In this document: one piece after another, positions 22,851 to 33,814 of the stretch
Layout of the letters: the number at the start of each line of letters is the position of its first letter
Position numbering within the stretch: the stretch's first letter is position 1
Made by a program: the position numbers and the translations under genes
Assembly (NCBI RefSeq): GCF_030272615.1
Contig: NC_081415.1
Coordinates: forward strand, 367,014,167 to 367,078,166
From: Cryptomeria japonica
Lineage: Eukaryota > Streptophyta > Pinopsida > Cupressales > Cupressaceae
Direction of reading: 5' to 3'
Length of the DNA: 64,000 nt
Notes under the pieces: model-generated
Told to the model about the DNA's origin: nothing
What the model saw: only the letters and a program-made list of their open reading frames with translations
Databases searched by the model: none

Positions 22851-23378
22851 CCCAAAATTATTTTTTCGCCCCTTTTTTAAAAAAAAAAGTAAAACAATAA
22901 AAATGCCCCCCCACCCTAATATTTAATTTTTTTGATTTTTAATTTCTGAAAATTGAAAAAAAGCGGGAAAAATTAAAAAATAATTTTCAAACCTGTACCT
23001 GCAAGTCCATACGGCGGGCTGGGAGGGGAGATTTTTTCAACTCGGGGTAATGGAGGCCGATTCCGACGAATTGACAGTCGATCTTGGGGTTTTTGGGCCT
23101 TCTGAGTGCAATGGCGATGACGGATTTGACCAAAAATGCTCCAAAATTGCAGATCGCTGCTGGGACAAGTCACCACCCTCCACCTTCAAATGACTCTAGA
23201 CTTGGCCTCGGATGTCGGATTTGGACGAAATAAAAGGCGATTCTTACTTTCTCGAACCTCCTCAATCCAATAGTGACCTTAGATCTGACCCAACAAGCTC
23301 CAATAATAACCTTCAATAGAAAACTCCAAAATGCAAACCCCAAAATTCTCTCAATTGGCAAACCAATGGCACTCTAAT
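22851..23378 (-). other. Interior of the TRIM-like element, 5' leader half
   Basis: Minus-strand leader downstream of the PBS. Frames of 63 codons (23361-23170) and 67 codons (23176-22973) show no recognised domain and are probably not gag. The part from 22860 to 22980 is A/T homopolymer-rich. Confidence 0.5.
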
Positions 23379-23391
23379 GGCTCTGATACCA
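23379..23391 (-). promoter_or_regulatory. Primer binding site, tRNA-iMet type
   Basis: The plus strand reads GGCTCTGATACCA, so the minus strand reads TGGTATCAGAGCC directly after the LTR end. It is a perfect match to the usual plant PBS and fixes the minus orientation. Confidence 0.92.
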
Positions 23392-23846
23392 TGTAGGATT
23401 TTGCCAAGATCAAGAGGCAATGGAAAGAACAAATAAGAGAGATAATAGAATGACAAGAACAAAACTGTATTCTCATCAATATGCAAAAATGATCAACTGG
23501 ATTCTTACAAATACAATTAATAGAGGCCTGCTTATATAGGCAAGGCCATATGGATGTATGAGCACACAAATATGACATGTGGCTCAATGAGAAACAAGGG
23601 TAGGTAAGAAATACTAGGGGTAGGTAGGAGAAATAATATAATATTCCACAAGAGGTGGATGACCCACCGAATGTGGAGTGTAACAGCAAAATAAGACCAC
23701 AAAAGGTGGAATTTCTCCTACAAGCTCTATCCCTATGTGCACACTTCCCTAAGTGTCTCAAATCCAAACTACGAAGAGATGCATTATCCTAAGTTAACTT
23801 AATTAAGTGTAATAATATTCAAAATGAATATTTATTTACACCAACA
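23392..23846 (-). repeat. 5' LTR of the TRIM-like element (455 bp)
   Basis: Right LTR, 5' in element orientation. The minus-strand TATA box (CCTATATAAGC) lies at 23531-23541. Equal in length to the left LTR. Confidence 0.92.
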
Positions 23847-23851
23847 CCCCT

Positions 23852-25335
23852 TATGACACCATATGGTGTTATTAGCGGTTATATGGTGTCCTAAGGGGTC
23901 ATGGGATACCATATGACCCCCAAGGACAACATATAACCCCTTATGACACCCTATTGGGTTGTTATGGGTCCTATGGTGTCCTAAGGGGTCATTTTATGTC
24001 CTATGACCCCTTACGACACCAAATTGTGTCGTTATGGGTCATATTGTGTCCTAAGGGGTCGTATTGTGTCATATGACCCCTTAAGACACCATATGACCCC
24101 TTAGGACACAATATGACCCTTTATGACACTATATGGTGTCGTTATGGGTCATATGACCCCTTATGTTCCATTATGACACCATATGGCATCATTAGGGGTC
24201 ATATGGTGTCCTAAGGGGTCATGGGATACCATATGACCCCTACGGACAACATATGATCCCTTATGACACCATATTGGGTCGTTATGGGTCCTATGGTATC
24301 CTAAGGGGTCATATTATGTCCTATGACCCCTTAGGACACCATATGACCCCTTACGACACCAAATTATGTCGTTGTGGGTCATATTGTGTCATATGACCCC
24401 TTAAGACACCTTAGGACACAATATGACCCTTTACAACACTATATGGTGTCATTATGGGTCATATGACTCCTTATGACACCATATGGTGTCATTGGAGGTC
24501 ATGTGGTGTCCTAAGGGGTCATGAGATACCATATGACCCTTAAGGACAACATATGACCCCTTATGACACCATATTGGGTCGTTATGGGTCCTATGGTGTC
24601 CTAAGGGGTCATATTGTGTCCTATGACCCCTGAGAACACCATATGACCTCTTACGACACCAAATTGTGTCATTATGGGTCATATTATGTCCTAAGGGGTC
24701 ATATTGTGTCATATGACCCCTTAAGACACCATATGACTCTTAGGACACAATATGACCCTTTACAACACTATATGGTGTCGTTATGGGTCATATGACCCCT
24801 TATAACACCATATGGTGTTGTTAGGGGTCATATCATGTCCTAAGGGGTCATGGGATACCATATGACCCCTAAGGACAACATATGACCCCTTATGGAACTA
24901 TATTGGGTCGTTATGGGTCCTATGGTGTCCTAAGGGGTCATATTGTGTCCTATGACCCCTTTAACACCATATGGCCCCTTATGACACCAAATTGTGTTGT
25001 TAAGGATCATATTGTGTCCTAAGGGGTCATATTGTGTCATATGACCCCTTAAGACACCATATGACCCCTTAGGACACAATATGACTCTTTATGACACTAT
25101 ACAATATCATTGTGGGTCATATTGTGTCTTATGGAGTCATATTGGGTCCTATGTCCCCTTAAGACAACATGTGACCCCTTACGATACCAAATTATGTCGT
25201 TATGGGTCATATTGTGTCCTAAGGGGTCATATTATGTCATATGACCCCTTAAAACACCATATGACCCATTAGGACAAATATGACCCCTTATGACACCATT
25301 TTGGGTCGTTATGGGTCCTAAGGGGTCATATGACC
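23852..25335. repeat. Palindromic GACCCCTTA satellite, right segment with higher-order period
   Basis: Continues the array broken by the TRIM-like element. Sub-units of about 20-30 bases alternate between ATATGACCCCTTAGGACACC-like words and their reverse complement. A marker word CATGGGATACCATATGACCC recurs at 23900, 24220, 24520 (one variant base) and 24850, so there is a higher-order period of about 300-330 bases. No coding role is likely; minus and plus frames across it are repeat translations. Confidence 0.9.
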
Positions 25336-25564
25336 CCTCTCCCATAATCTCTCTCTCTCTCTCTCTCTCTCCCCTAATATTTATCTCTCTCTCCCCCTTT
25401 CCCCTAATCTCTCTCTCCCTCTCCCCCCTTTACCCTAATCTCTCTCTCTCTCCCTCTCCCCTAATCTCTCTCCCACTCCCCCCTCCCCCTTCTCTCCCCT
25501 AATCTCTCTCTCCCCCCCTCTCTCTCTCTCTCTCTCTCTACCTGTCCCCTAATCTCTCTCTCTA
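25336..25564 (+). repeat. CT-rich microsatellite tract
   Basis: CTCTCT runs broken by CCCCTAAT words (CCCCTAATCTCTCTCTC repeated). It mirrors the GA tract at 20446-20597, so the satellite is bounded by inverted polypurine/polypyrimidine blocks. The CCCCTAAT word suggests expansion from the satellite edge. Confidence 0.9.
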
Positions 25565-25578
25565 AAGTATGAGTACTC

Positions 25579-25596
25579 AAATCGGATATCCGATTT
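25579..25596. repeat. 18-bp perfect palindrome, copy 2
   Basis: AAATCGGATATCCGATTT, identical to 20351-20368. It lies between the CT tract and the leader of the transposase pseudogene. Confidence 0.9.
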
Positions 25597-25858
25597 CTGC
25601 CACTGCCATTAATGTGGCAATAGTAAAAAAAAAGGCAGCAACAGGAATTATTTTTGGGACCCTAAATTTATGCATCTGTAAATAAAAAAGAGCCTTGTGG
25701 GTAATTTTGTGGATTCCAACAACCCGCATTCTTCACATTCTAGTTTATGTCGATAATCACGGGTTTTTAGACAGGTTGATACAAATTTGTGCTTTTGAGA
25801 GATTCTTAAAGTTAAATCTTAAATTGTCAATCATTTAGGAGCATCTTTGTGGAGGTAA
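25597..25858 (+). other. Leader upstream of the transposase-like gene
   Basis: No gene. It holds a short A-run at 25625-25634 and the sequence leading to the ATG at 25859. No clear TATA box in the usual place; promoter not identified. Confidence 0.4.
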
Positions 25859-28827
25859 ATGGGGAGTAGTAGTCATCAGAAGTCTAAATGCAAAAGAAAC
25901 ATTTCAAATGACCAAATTGAAGTGTATAGAGAAAGAGATAGAGAAGGTCATAGGAGGAGAAGACAAGGTATGTTAAATATTGCTAATGTTACTTCAAGTG
26001 AAGAGGAAATTGAATTTGAAAATGTTGAACAAGCTATTGAAAATGAAAATGTAGATTTTGAAAGTGAAAATGTTGAATATGTTGAAAATGTTGAAAGTGA
26101 TAATGAAAATGCTCAACATGATGTGAGAATGGAAAGTGAAAATTTGGGAGTTGACAATGAAGGTGTCCATAATTTTGGTGTAAATATGAATTTTTTTGAC
26201 ATTGGAGGTGAAAATGTAAAAAAAATTGACATAGGAGGTGAACATGTGGAAATTTTTGACATTGGAGGTGAAAATGTGGAAAACTTTGTTATTGAAGGTG
26301 AAATTGCTCAACCAAAAGAACAATATGTAACACCTAATTACTTCAGAAATGAAGACCCTCTAATGGTTTCTTGAAATTGATGAGAACATTATTGCGAATC
26401 TTGAAGGCAAGAGGTCAACAAGAACCGTTTGATTGTGGGCTACACAACTTTTCGACCAAAATTTTAGAAATAACACATTGACCGAGAAATACCAACTTTT
26501 TGTTCAATTACTAAAGATGAGACCATTGCTAAATAAATTGAAGATTCGTATGAATAAGAAGATGGTGAGAAATTCTATTATTGTCAAAAATCTATTTAAT
26601 GCTCTCAATTCTATTGGAAAGAATACCAAGGAAAGAGATAAGAGAGCCTCTCAAAGAGTGATTACGACCTCCTTAGTAAGCCATCAATTGAGGAAAGCTT
26701 GTCAAATGAGACAAAATTGTGTTGATTTCAACATAAACCGTAAAACTTTGGATAGAGCACTTGCACGAAGACAAAGACTTGACGATCCACTTCAACATGA
26801 TACATGGGCTTTTGGTGGGAGGCTTCCATGTGTTGATAGAAAGTTGACTGACAATGTGAAGGAGGAAATTCAACAATTTTGGCACTCTAATTCTAGAGTA
26901 TCACCCACCGTAAAAGATGTTTTGAAATTAAGAATTGACAATCGAGACCACACACCACATCCCAAACATTTCTTGGAATCAAGCCAAACATTGTTGTACA
27001 ATTTGTTTTGTGAAGTACATCCAACTTTGCAAATATCACAAAGGGCCTTTGAATATTTGAAGCCATTTTATTGTGTACCTCTTAAGATTCGTAATACTTG
27101 TTATAAGTACCATGTAAATTTTTCAATGTACCATGAAATTTTATGCCATATTCGTTCTATGATGCATACTAATGAGATGTTGCAGGAGTGTGGTGCAATG
27201 CTATTTCCGAGATCATCAAGAGACTTGCAAGATCTATTTTTATGCCCTAGAGATGATGGCTACTATTTTTATAGAAATGATTGTTTGAATGAGAAGTGCT
27301 CACAATGTGGTGGGTTGTCAAAGTTTGTTTCATGTTTTCATGAGGGCAGCAAACATGAGTTTGGAAAGAATTATGTTGAGAAAAAAAGATATGAGACAGT
27401 GAAATATACTTTGAAGAGTGGAGGTGAAGGTTCTAGATGCGAATTAGTCTCAAGAGAAGTGAGTGTTGCTGATTTTATTTTGGATTTTAAGGAAATTATT
27501 TTCTACAAGTATGCAAGGCACACCCATAGGTCTCAATGGTTGGATCAACAGTTCAGGATTTGTAAGAACTCTTTCCCGATTGGCACTATTATATCGGTGG
27601 TTGATTTTGCAGAGAAGTATACATTGCAACCACAGAATGAGGTACAGTCTTAGTACTACAATTCAATCCAGATTGCTATTTTTGTTCACATTACATATAG
27701 ACATGTTCCTGATAGTACAAAAGAGGACAGGAAGATAATCAAGGAGTATCATTTTTATATGAGTGATGATAGATCACACTCCTCCGAGTATGTGCAACAT
27801 TCTTTTGAGAATTTTTTTGAGTTCTTGTATGAGAAAGATATTGCAATTGATCGACATCTCATATGGTCAGATAACTGTATGGGTCAATTCAAGAATGCCC
27901 GTATGTTTTATTGGGTTAGTAGAATGCATGTAGAGAGGCGTATACCTCATATTTGGTGTTTTTTTAAGGCAAGGCATGGGAAGGGGGAGCATGATGGAGA
28001 AGGTGCATGTTTGAAGAGAGCTCTAGTTAAGGAGCAATTGAAGATTTCAGGTGCAAATTTATCTAATGCACATTCTATTTTTGATTGGTGTAGTTCAACA
28101 TTGCAACATGGAGATACTCTTGATTCAGCAGTGACCAGATTCTTTTGGTTGGTTGAGGAGGGCACAGTGGGAGACAAATTGGATTGTCAAACAATTAAAG
28201 ATTCTTCAAAGATGCATTAATTTATCAGCTCAGATGGAAGTACATGGACCATTTTGACATGAGCGTTGGCTTGTTTTTGTCAGAGTTGTGTTCAGTGTGA
28301 TTGGGATTAGTTCAAGTCAAGTGAGTGGGTTGATATGTGGGTTCCACAATATCTAATTCCTTTATCTCAAACAATATCCTTATCAAACGATGACATGGAA
28401 AGTTCACTTGAGTATGACCGTCTATCAGATCTTCTACAACCAGGACATGTTTTTGCAGTTGTTGCACCGCAAAGGAATGAAGAGATTAGAATATTGGTTG
28501 GCACGATGTGTACAGGGAAAACAAAAGGTAACACAACTAGTGACAGATGATGATGGGTTCACATATCCTACAGGTTCAGTTGTTTTTGTGGGAACTTGGT
28601 TGCGAACATACATGATTAGAAAGAATGGCATGCCTACATTTGAAGACTATGAGAGACACAAAACCATTCTCATGTATTCACACCTTATTATAGCTACAAA
28701 TGTCAAGTTGTTGAAGCATCAAGAAAAATCGAAGTCCAAAGAGCTATGGACAGTGACTACTATTGATCATGAAGCAATACTGGATACTCTTAAGAAAAGA
28801 GATGACCCTTCAAGAACACTTGAGTAG
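25859..28827 (+). pseudogene. DDE-like transposase pseudogene of unassigned superfamily
   Basis: The first frame (25859-26374) starts MGSSSHQKSKCKRN and is acidic with repeats of the type FDIGGENVE. A frameshift near 26350 and a TGA (26430-26432) lead into a 406-codon frame, which continues across a TAG (27651-27653) to 28220. Stops then lead to a C-terminal part ending at 28827 after a frameshift near 28520. A Cys cluster (CLNEKCSQCGGLSKFVSC) precedes the catalytic-looking blocks. These are VVDFAEKY (first D), LIWSDNCMGQFKNARMF (second D) and ARHGKGEHDGEGACLKRAL (third D or E). The spacing and the SDNC...QFKN...HGKG..DG.G...KR signature fit an RNase H-fold transposase. I cannot name the superfamily; Sola-like groups would be one to test. 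Confidence 0.65.
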
Positions 28828-29578
28828 TAGGTCTTTAATGGTGTCTTATTTTTTTAATCATGCATTTAATTTCAAACAATGATCATAAACCTTAATGTTC
28901 AAGTTTGTTATGTGTATATTAAGGATGTGTTCAAAATGTAGGTCTATTGATGAACGCTTTTTTTTGCAACACAGTTTTTGCATGCACATAGCAGGTACAC
29001 TCGATATAATTTGAAGGGACATATTTTGCAACATGGCTTATTATCATGCATTTGATGAGCATTACAATTTTTGATAATAGACAACACTATTTGACAATTT
29101 TTGATGATATAATTATCGCATAACCTTTATGCTCATGCAAGTCTTTTTGATGATATACAACACTATCGCATTATGATTTTTGCGTCAACATAGTGGGTTC
29201 ACTTGATATAATTCGAAGGGATGCATTTTTATGATATATAATCCCACCTTTTCATTTATTATCATGCATTTCAGTTGAAGTGATTATCATAAATCCTTTA
29301 TGTTCATGCATGCATTTTACGTGTAGACTAACAATTCTTAAAACTACAGGTTCATGCTAGATCATTCGTCGTTGACTAGTTTACTCTTGGTGATGGTACA
29401 TATTCATTGGGGTTATCAATATTTAGCTAGTTTTTAAGTTTTCTTTTCAAGAACTGTAAAAATTTATAGCCAAACACAACACCATATGCTCTATGTGCAT
29501 TAATGAGATTAAATTTTGTGTGTAAACACTAAGTCCCTCACTTTGTCAATGTGATTAAATTTTGTAAACTTTCACACA
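28828..29578 (+). other. Noncoding region after the transposase pseudogene
   Basis: AT-rich, no gene. Two diverged copies of a segment containing GATATAATTTGAAGGGA (about 28975-29060) and GATATAATTCGAAGGGA (about 29175-29290), each followed by ATTATCATGCATTT, indicate an old local duplication. Confidence 0.5.
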
Positions 29579-29860
29579 CTATGTCAAGTGAATGTATTGC
29601 CATTCAGAAATGACAATATCTACCATCGTCTTCAACCATGCAGAGAATGCAGCGAGAAATGCAATGAGAAGGGCTTTAATCAACATGTGTCTTTCTTCAA
29701 AGTTATGCTTGTAGACTTTGCAGAGAAACTAGTAAGTTTTGTAATTATAGAATCTTGTACGTCTTAAAAATGTTTCAAATGATCTATTTATAATTTAACA
29801 AAATAAATTGTATAGTGTTATAATTTGTTTCTTGTAGCACATTCATTCTCCATAAAAAAG
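29579..29860 (+). pseudogene. B3 DNA-binding-domain gene fragment (two exons)
   Basis: Frame 29579-29731 has a Cys pair set PCRECSEKCNEKGFNQH followed by VSFFKVMLVDFAEKL, the pattern that opens the B3 DNA-binding domain of plant REM-like proteins (FFKVM..DF.EKL.IP). It ends at a strong donor CTA|GTAAGT (29732). An acceptor TTTCTTGTAG ends at 29837, and the next bases read HIHSP and then a stop, close to the expected HIPPKF continuation. The intron would be 106 bases. Only the start of the domain survives. It probably represents a captured or retained host-gene piece. The assignment rests on motif memory only. Confidence 0.5.
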
Positions 29861-30228
29861 GTTGCTTATTTTGGTTTTCATTTATATGCAGACATTGCTC
29901 TACATAAGCTTTTCTCTTAGGACATGAGGATGTCTAATGCAGATGAAGTGGGATGTTGTATTTGTATATGGATGTGAATTGATGTAACTTTGTTATGATG
30001 ATATACGATGTCCATGAGCAAACTGGTTTAATTATATTGATGATATACAATGTATTTATACATGAGTAGATTGGTGTATTTGTATTGACAATGATGAAAA
30101 ATCATGTTTGCATATTCGTTCATGGATGTCACATGCAAGTGTAATGGTAATTAAGTGTACACAATACATGGAAATATTGATGATCATTATGTGTCTACAG
30201 AGTAATGCTTGTTTATCTATATTTTTCC

Positions 30229-33186
30229 ATTGAATGAGTGACGATTTTTTCATCTACTGAAAAAGTGTTGTCCTAATTAAACTGTAGGGAACCTTGAAAA
30301 ACTGAGATAGGCTTTTGTAGGGACCCCTCTTGTGGCCCCGTAGGTTTAAACAAATCATTTACAGGTGCCACAAATTCTGAGTTAGGGCTCGTCAAAGTTT
30401 GACAATTTTTAGCATTTAGGGTGCTCAAGAGACGACACCAGTAGGGTATGACCCCAAGCGTTCAATCGAGTGGGGGGGGGATAGGAGCATGGATAGGGTA
30501 AGAATGCCTAACTAGACATGTCTGAACTGACGATTCATGATCACGACGAGCAAAATGAGAAATTGGCCACATACCAACATTTGATTGAATGAGACTGATG
30601 ATTTTTTCACCAGCTGAAAAAATGTTGCCCTAATAAAACTGAAGGGAATCTTGAAAAAATGAGAAAGGCTTTTGTAGCCCTCTCATGGCCCCATAGGTTC
30701 AAACAAATCATTCGCAGGTACCACAAATTCCGAGTTAGGGCCCGCCAAAGTTTGATAATCTTTAGCACTTAGGACGCTCAAGGGACGACATCGGTAGGGT
30801 ATGACCCCAAACATTCGACCGAGTTGGGGGGGGGAATAAGAGCATGCATAGGGCAAGAATGCCTAACTGGACATGTCAAAACTGACGGTTTGTGATCACA
30901 ATGAGAAAAATGAGAAATTGGCCATGCGACAACATTTGATTGAATGAGACTAATGATTTTTTCACCAATTGAAAAAATGTTGGCCTAATAAAACCATAGG
31001 GAATCTTGAAAAACCAAGATATGATTCTATAGGGACCCCTCTCGTAGCCCCATAGGTTCAAATGGATCATTGGCAGGTGCGACGGATTCCAAGCTAGGGG
31101 TCATCAAAGTTTGACATTTTTTAGCACTTAGGATGCTCAAGGGACAACGCCGGTAGGGTATGACCCTGAGTGTTTGACTGAGTGGGGGGCAAAAATAGGA
31201 GCATGCATAGAGTAAGAATGCCTAACTGGACATGTCAGAACCAACGGTTCGTGATCGCGATGAGCAAAACGAGAAATTGGCCATGCAAAAACATTTGATT
31301 GAATGACACTGATGATTTTTTCACCAACTGAAAAACATTGCCCTAATAAAACCGTAGGGAATCTTGAAAAATCGAGATAGGCTTTTATAGGAACTCTTCT
31401 CGTGGCCCCATAGGTTCAAACAAATTATTTGTAGGTGTCACGGATTTTGAGTTAGGGCCCGTCAAATTTTGACAATTTTTAGCACTTGGGGTGCTCAAGG
31501 GATGATGCTGGTAAGGTATGACCCTGAGCATTCAATCGAGTGGGGGGAGGGGGGAATAGGATCATACATAGGGTAAGAATTCCTAACTGGACATGTCGGA
31601 ACTAACAGTTTGTGATCACGATGAGGAAAACGAGAAATTGGCCACGCGACAACATTTGCTTGAATGAGATTGATGATTTGTTTCACCAACTGAAAAAATG
31701 TTACCCTAATAAAACCATAGGGAATCTTGAAAAATTGAGACAGGATTTTTTACGGACCCCTCTCATGGCCTTGTAGGTTCAAACAGATCATTCGCATGTG
31801 TCATAGATTCTGAGTGAGGCCTCCTCAAAGTTTGACAATTTTTAGCACTTAGGGTGCTCAAGGGACGACGTTGGTAGGGTATGACCCCGAGTGTTCAACT
31901 GAGTGGGGAGGGAAAAATAGGAGCATGCATAGGGTAAGAATTCCTATCTGGACATGTTAGAACCGGCGGTTCGTGATCATGATAAGCAAAATGATAAATT
32001 GGCCACGCGACAACATTTGATTGAATGAGACTGATGATTTTTTCACCAACTGAAAAAATGTTGCCCTAATAAAACCGTAGGGAATCTTAAAAAAATGAGA
32101 TAGGCTTTTGTAGGGACCCCTCTCATGGCCCCATATGTTTAAATGGATCATTGGTAGGTTCCATGGATTCCAAGTTAGGGGCCATCAAAGTTTAATAATT
32201 TTAAGCACTTAGGGCGCTCAAGGGACGATGTCGGTAGGGTATGACCCCGAGCGTTCGAGCAAGTGGGGTGGGAAAAATAGGAGCATGCAGAGGGTAAGAA
32301 TGCTTAACTAGACATATCAGAACCGATAGTTCATGATCACGATGAGAAAAATGAGAAATTGGCCACACAACAATATTTGATTGAATGAGACTGAAGATTT
32401 TTTCATTAACTGAAAAAAATGTTACCCTAAACAAACCGTAGGGAATCTTGAAGAACTGAGATAGGCTTTTGTAGGGACCCCTCTTGTGGCCTTGTACGTT
32501 CAAACAAATCATTCACAGGTGCCACAGATTCTGAGTTAGGGCCCGTCAAATTTTGACAATTTTTAGCACTTATGGCGCTCAAGGGACGACATCGGTAGGG
32601 TATGACCCCGAGTGTTCGACCGAGTGGGGGGGGGGGGGGGAATAGGAGCATGCATAGGGTAAGAATTCCTATCTGAACATGTTAGAACCGATGGTTCATG
32701 ATCACGATGAGCAAAACAAGAAATTGGCCACGTGACAACATTTGATTGAATGAGACTGACGATTTTTTTACCAACTGATAAAATGGTGCCCTAATAAAAT
32801 CGCATGGAATATTAAAAAACTGAGATAGGATTTTGTAGGGACCCCTCTCATGGACCCATAGGTTCAAATGGATCATTTGCAGGTACCACAGATTCTAAGT
32901 TAGGGCCCGTCAAAGTTTGACAATTTTTAACACTTAGGGCGCTCAAGGGATGACACTAGTAGGGTATGACCCCGAGTGTTCGATAGAGTGGGGGTGAAAA
33001 ATAGGAGCATTCATAGGGTAATAATGCCTAACTAGACATGTCAGAACAGACAGTTTGTGATCACGATGAACATAACGAGAAATTGGCCACACGACAACAT
33101 TTGATTGAATGAGACTGGCGATTTTTTTGCCAACTGAAAAAATGCTGCCCTAATAAAACCATAAGGAATCTTGAAAAATCGAGATG
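30229..33186 (+). repeat. Satellite, about 8.2 copies of a roughly 360-bp monomer
   Basis: The marker GTAGGGTATGACCCC (with small variants) recurs at 30441, 30794, 31153, 31511, 31874, 32234, 32595 and 32959, giving periods of 353-364 bases. Each monomer carries TTTTTTCACCAACTGAAAAA, CATAGGTTCAAA, TTTGACAATTTTTAGCAC and a G-run of 5-14 bases after GAGT. Copies differ by roughly 10-15%. The array ends inside a monomer at about 33186. Minus-strand frames of about 64 codons recur once per monomer and are not genes. Confidence 0.95.
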
Positions 33187-33814
33187 AATCATTTCGACAC
33201 ATGAATCTCCCATTCAAAACTTTTTACAACTTTTGAGAAATCTTGAGCAATTTTGCCAATATGAGTAACCTATGACTAGACACAACAAATATTGGTCTAG
33301 ATGACTTTATTACATAAAAAATGATTATATTTCACCTTATTTACATTGATAATCCATCAAAACATGTGTCTTCCAAATTTGACCTCGTGGAGGCCTAATG
33401 AGAAAGGAGGTCATTAAATTTGGTGAAGTTGCCAAAGGCAACCAAATTTAACACTTACGATTTAGATGAAATGAATTATATATAATCTAAAGATTATACA
33501 AACAACACTTATGATAAAATGAAATGAATTGTATTGTTCATTAAATAACCATTATTAACCATTGTTAACTATTGGATTGAAGATTAAAGTTTAAAATGAT
33601 AACCCCATGCACACATGAGCAACAATTTATGTGATCAAATATCGACTTCTGTATATATGAAAATATCAAATGATTACAAGTGTATGTCCATACACAAATA
33701 TGTCATAAACGCCAACTCAAACAAAATGTATGTCTATATACATGAATGTATGTCCACATACAAAATATACATGCCAACTAGACATGCAAGCATCCCAAAA
33801 CTATTTATAACATC
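33187..33814 (+). other. AT-rich spacer after the satellite
   Basis: No gene recognised. 33675-33775 has repeated TGTATGTCCA/TACATG words forming short palindromes. It is the presumed 3' flank of the minus-strand spliced gene ending at 33815. Confidence 0.45.

Larger units (their letters stand above)
21063..23846 (-). mobile_element. TRIM-like non-autonomous LTR element inserted in the satellite
   Basis: 2784 bp with two 455-bp LTRs (21063-21517 and 23392-23846) and a 5-bp target duplication CCCCT (21058-21062 and 23847-23851). Orientation is minus: the reverse complement of the PBS, GGCTCTGATACCA, sits at 23379-23391 next to the right LTR. A polypurine tract (plus-strand CCCCCCCTTAAG, 21518-21529) adjoins the left LTR. 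On the minus strand the LTR runs TGTTGGTG to CCTACA. The 1874-bp interior encodes no Gag or Pol that I can recognise. LTR copies differ at about 12 positions by eye (about 97% identity), so this is one of the younger insertions here. Confidence 0.92.

Noticed and set aside
22631-22900. Overlapping frames on both strands in the GC-rich block
   Set aside because: Repetitive Arg/Gly/Pro-rich products from TGCGG/CCGCA words; no stop codons simply because the block is GC-rich.
23351-23767. 138-codon minus frame repeated at 21438-21043
   Set aside because: Lies within the two LTR copies of the TRIM-like element; it is shared because the LTRs are identical there, not because it is a gene family.
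24452-24712. Frames with repeated HNMTHNDTIWC-like text
   Set aside because: Translation of the tandem satellite; the same text recurs with the repeat period.
30876-32876. Recurring 64-codon minus frames
   Set aside because: One per satellite monomer; they vanish in monomers with small indels, so there is no sign of coding constraint.
30229-33186. Array considered as a CRISPR-like structure
   Set aside because: Units of about 360 bp vary throughout with no short conserved repeat and unique spacers, and the context is a eukaryotic genome.
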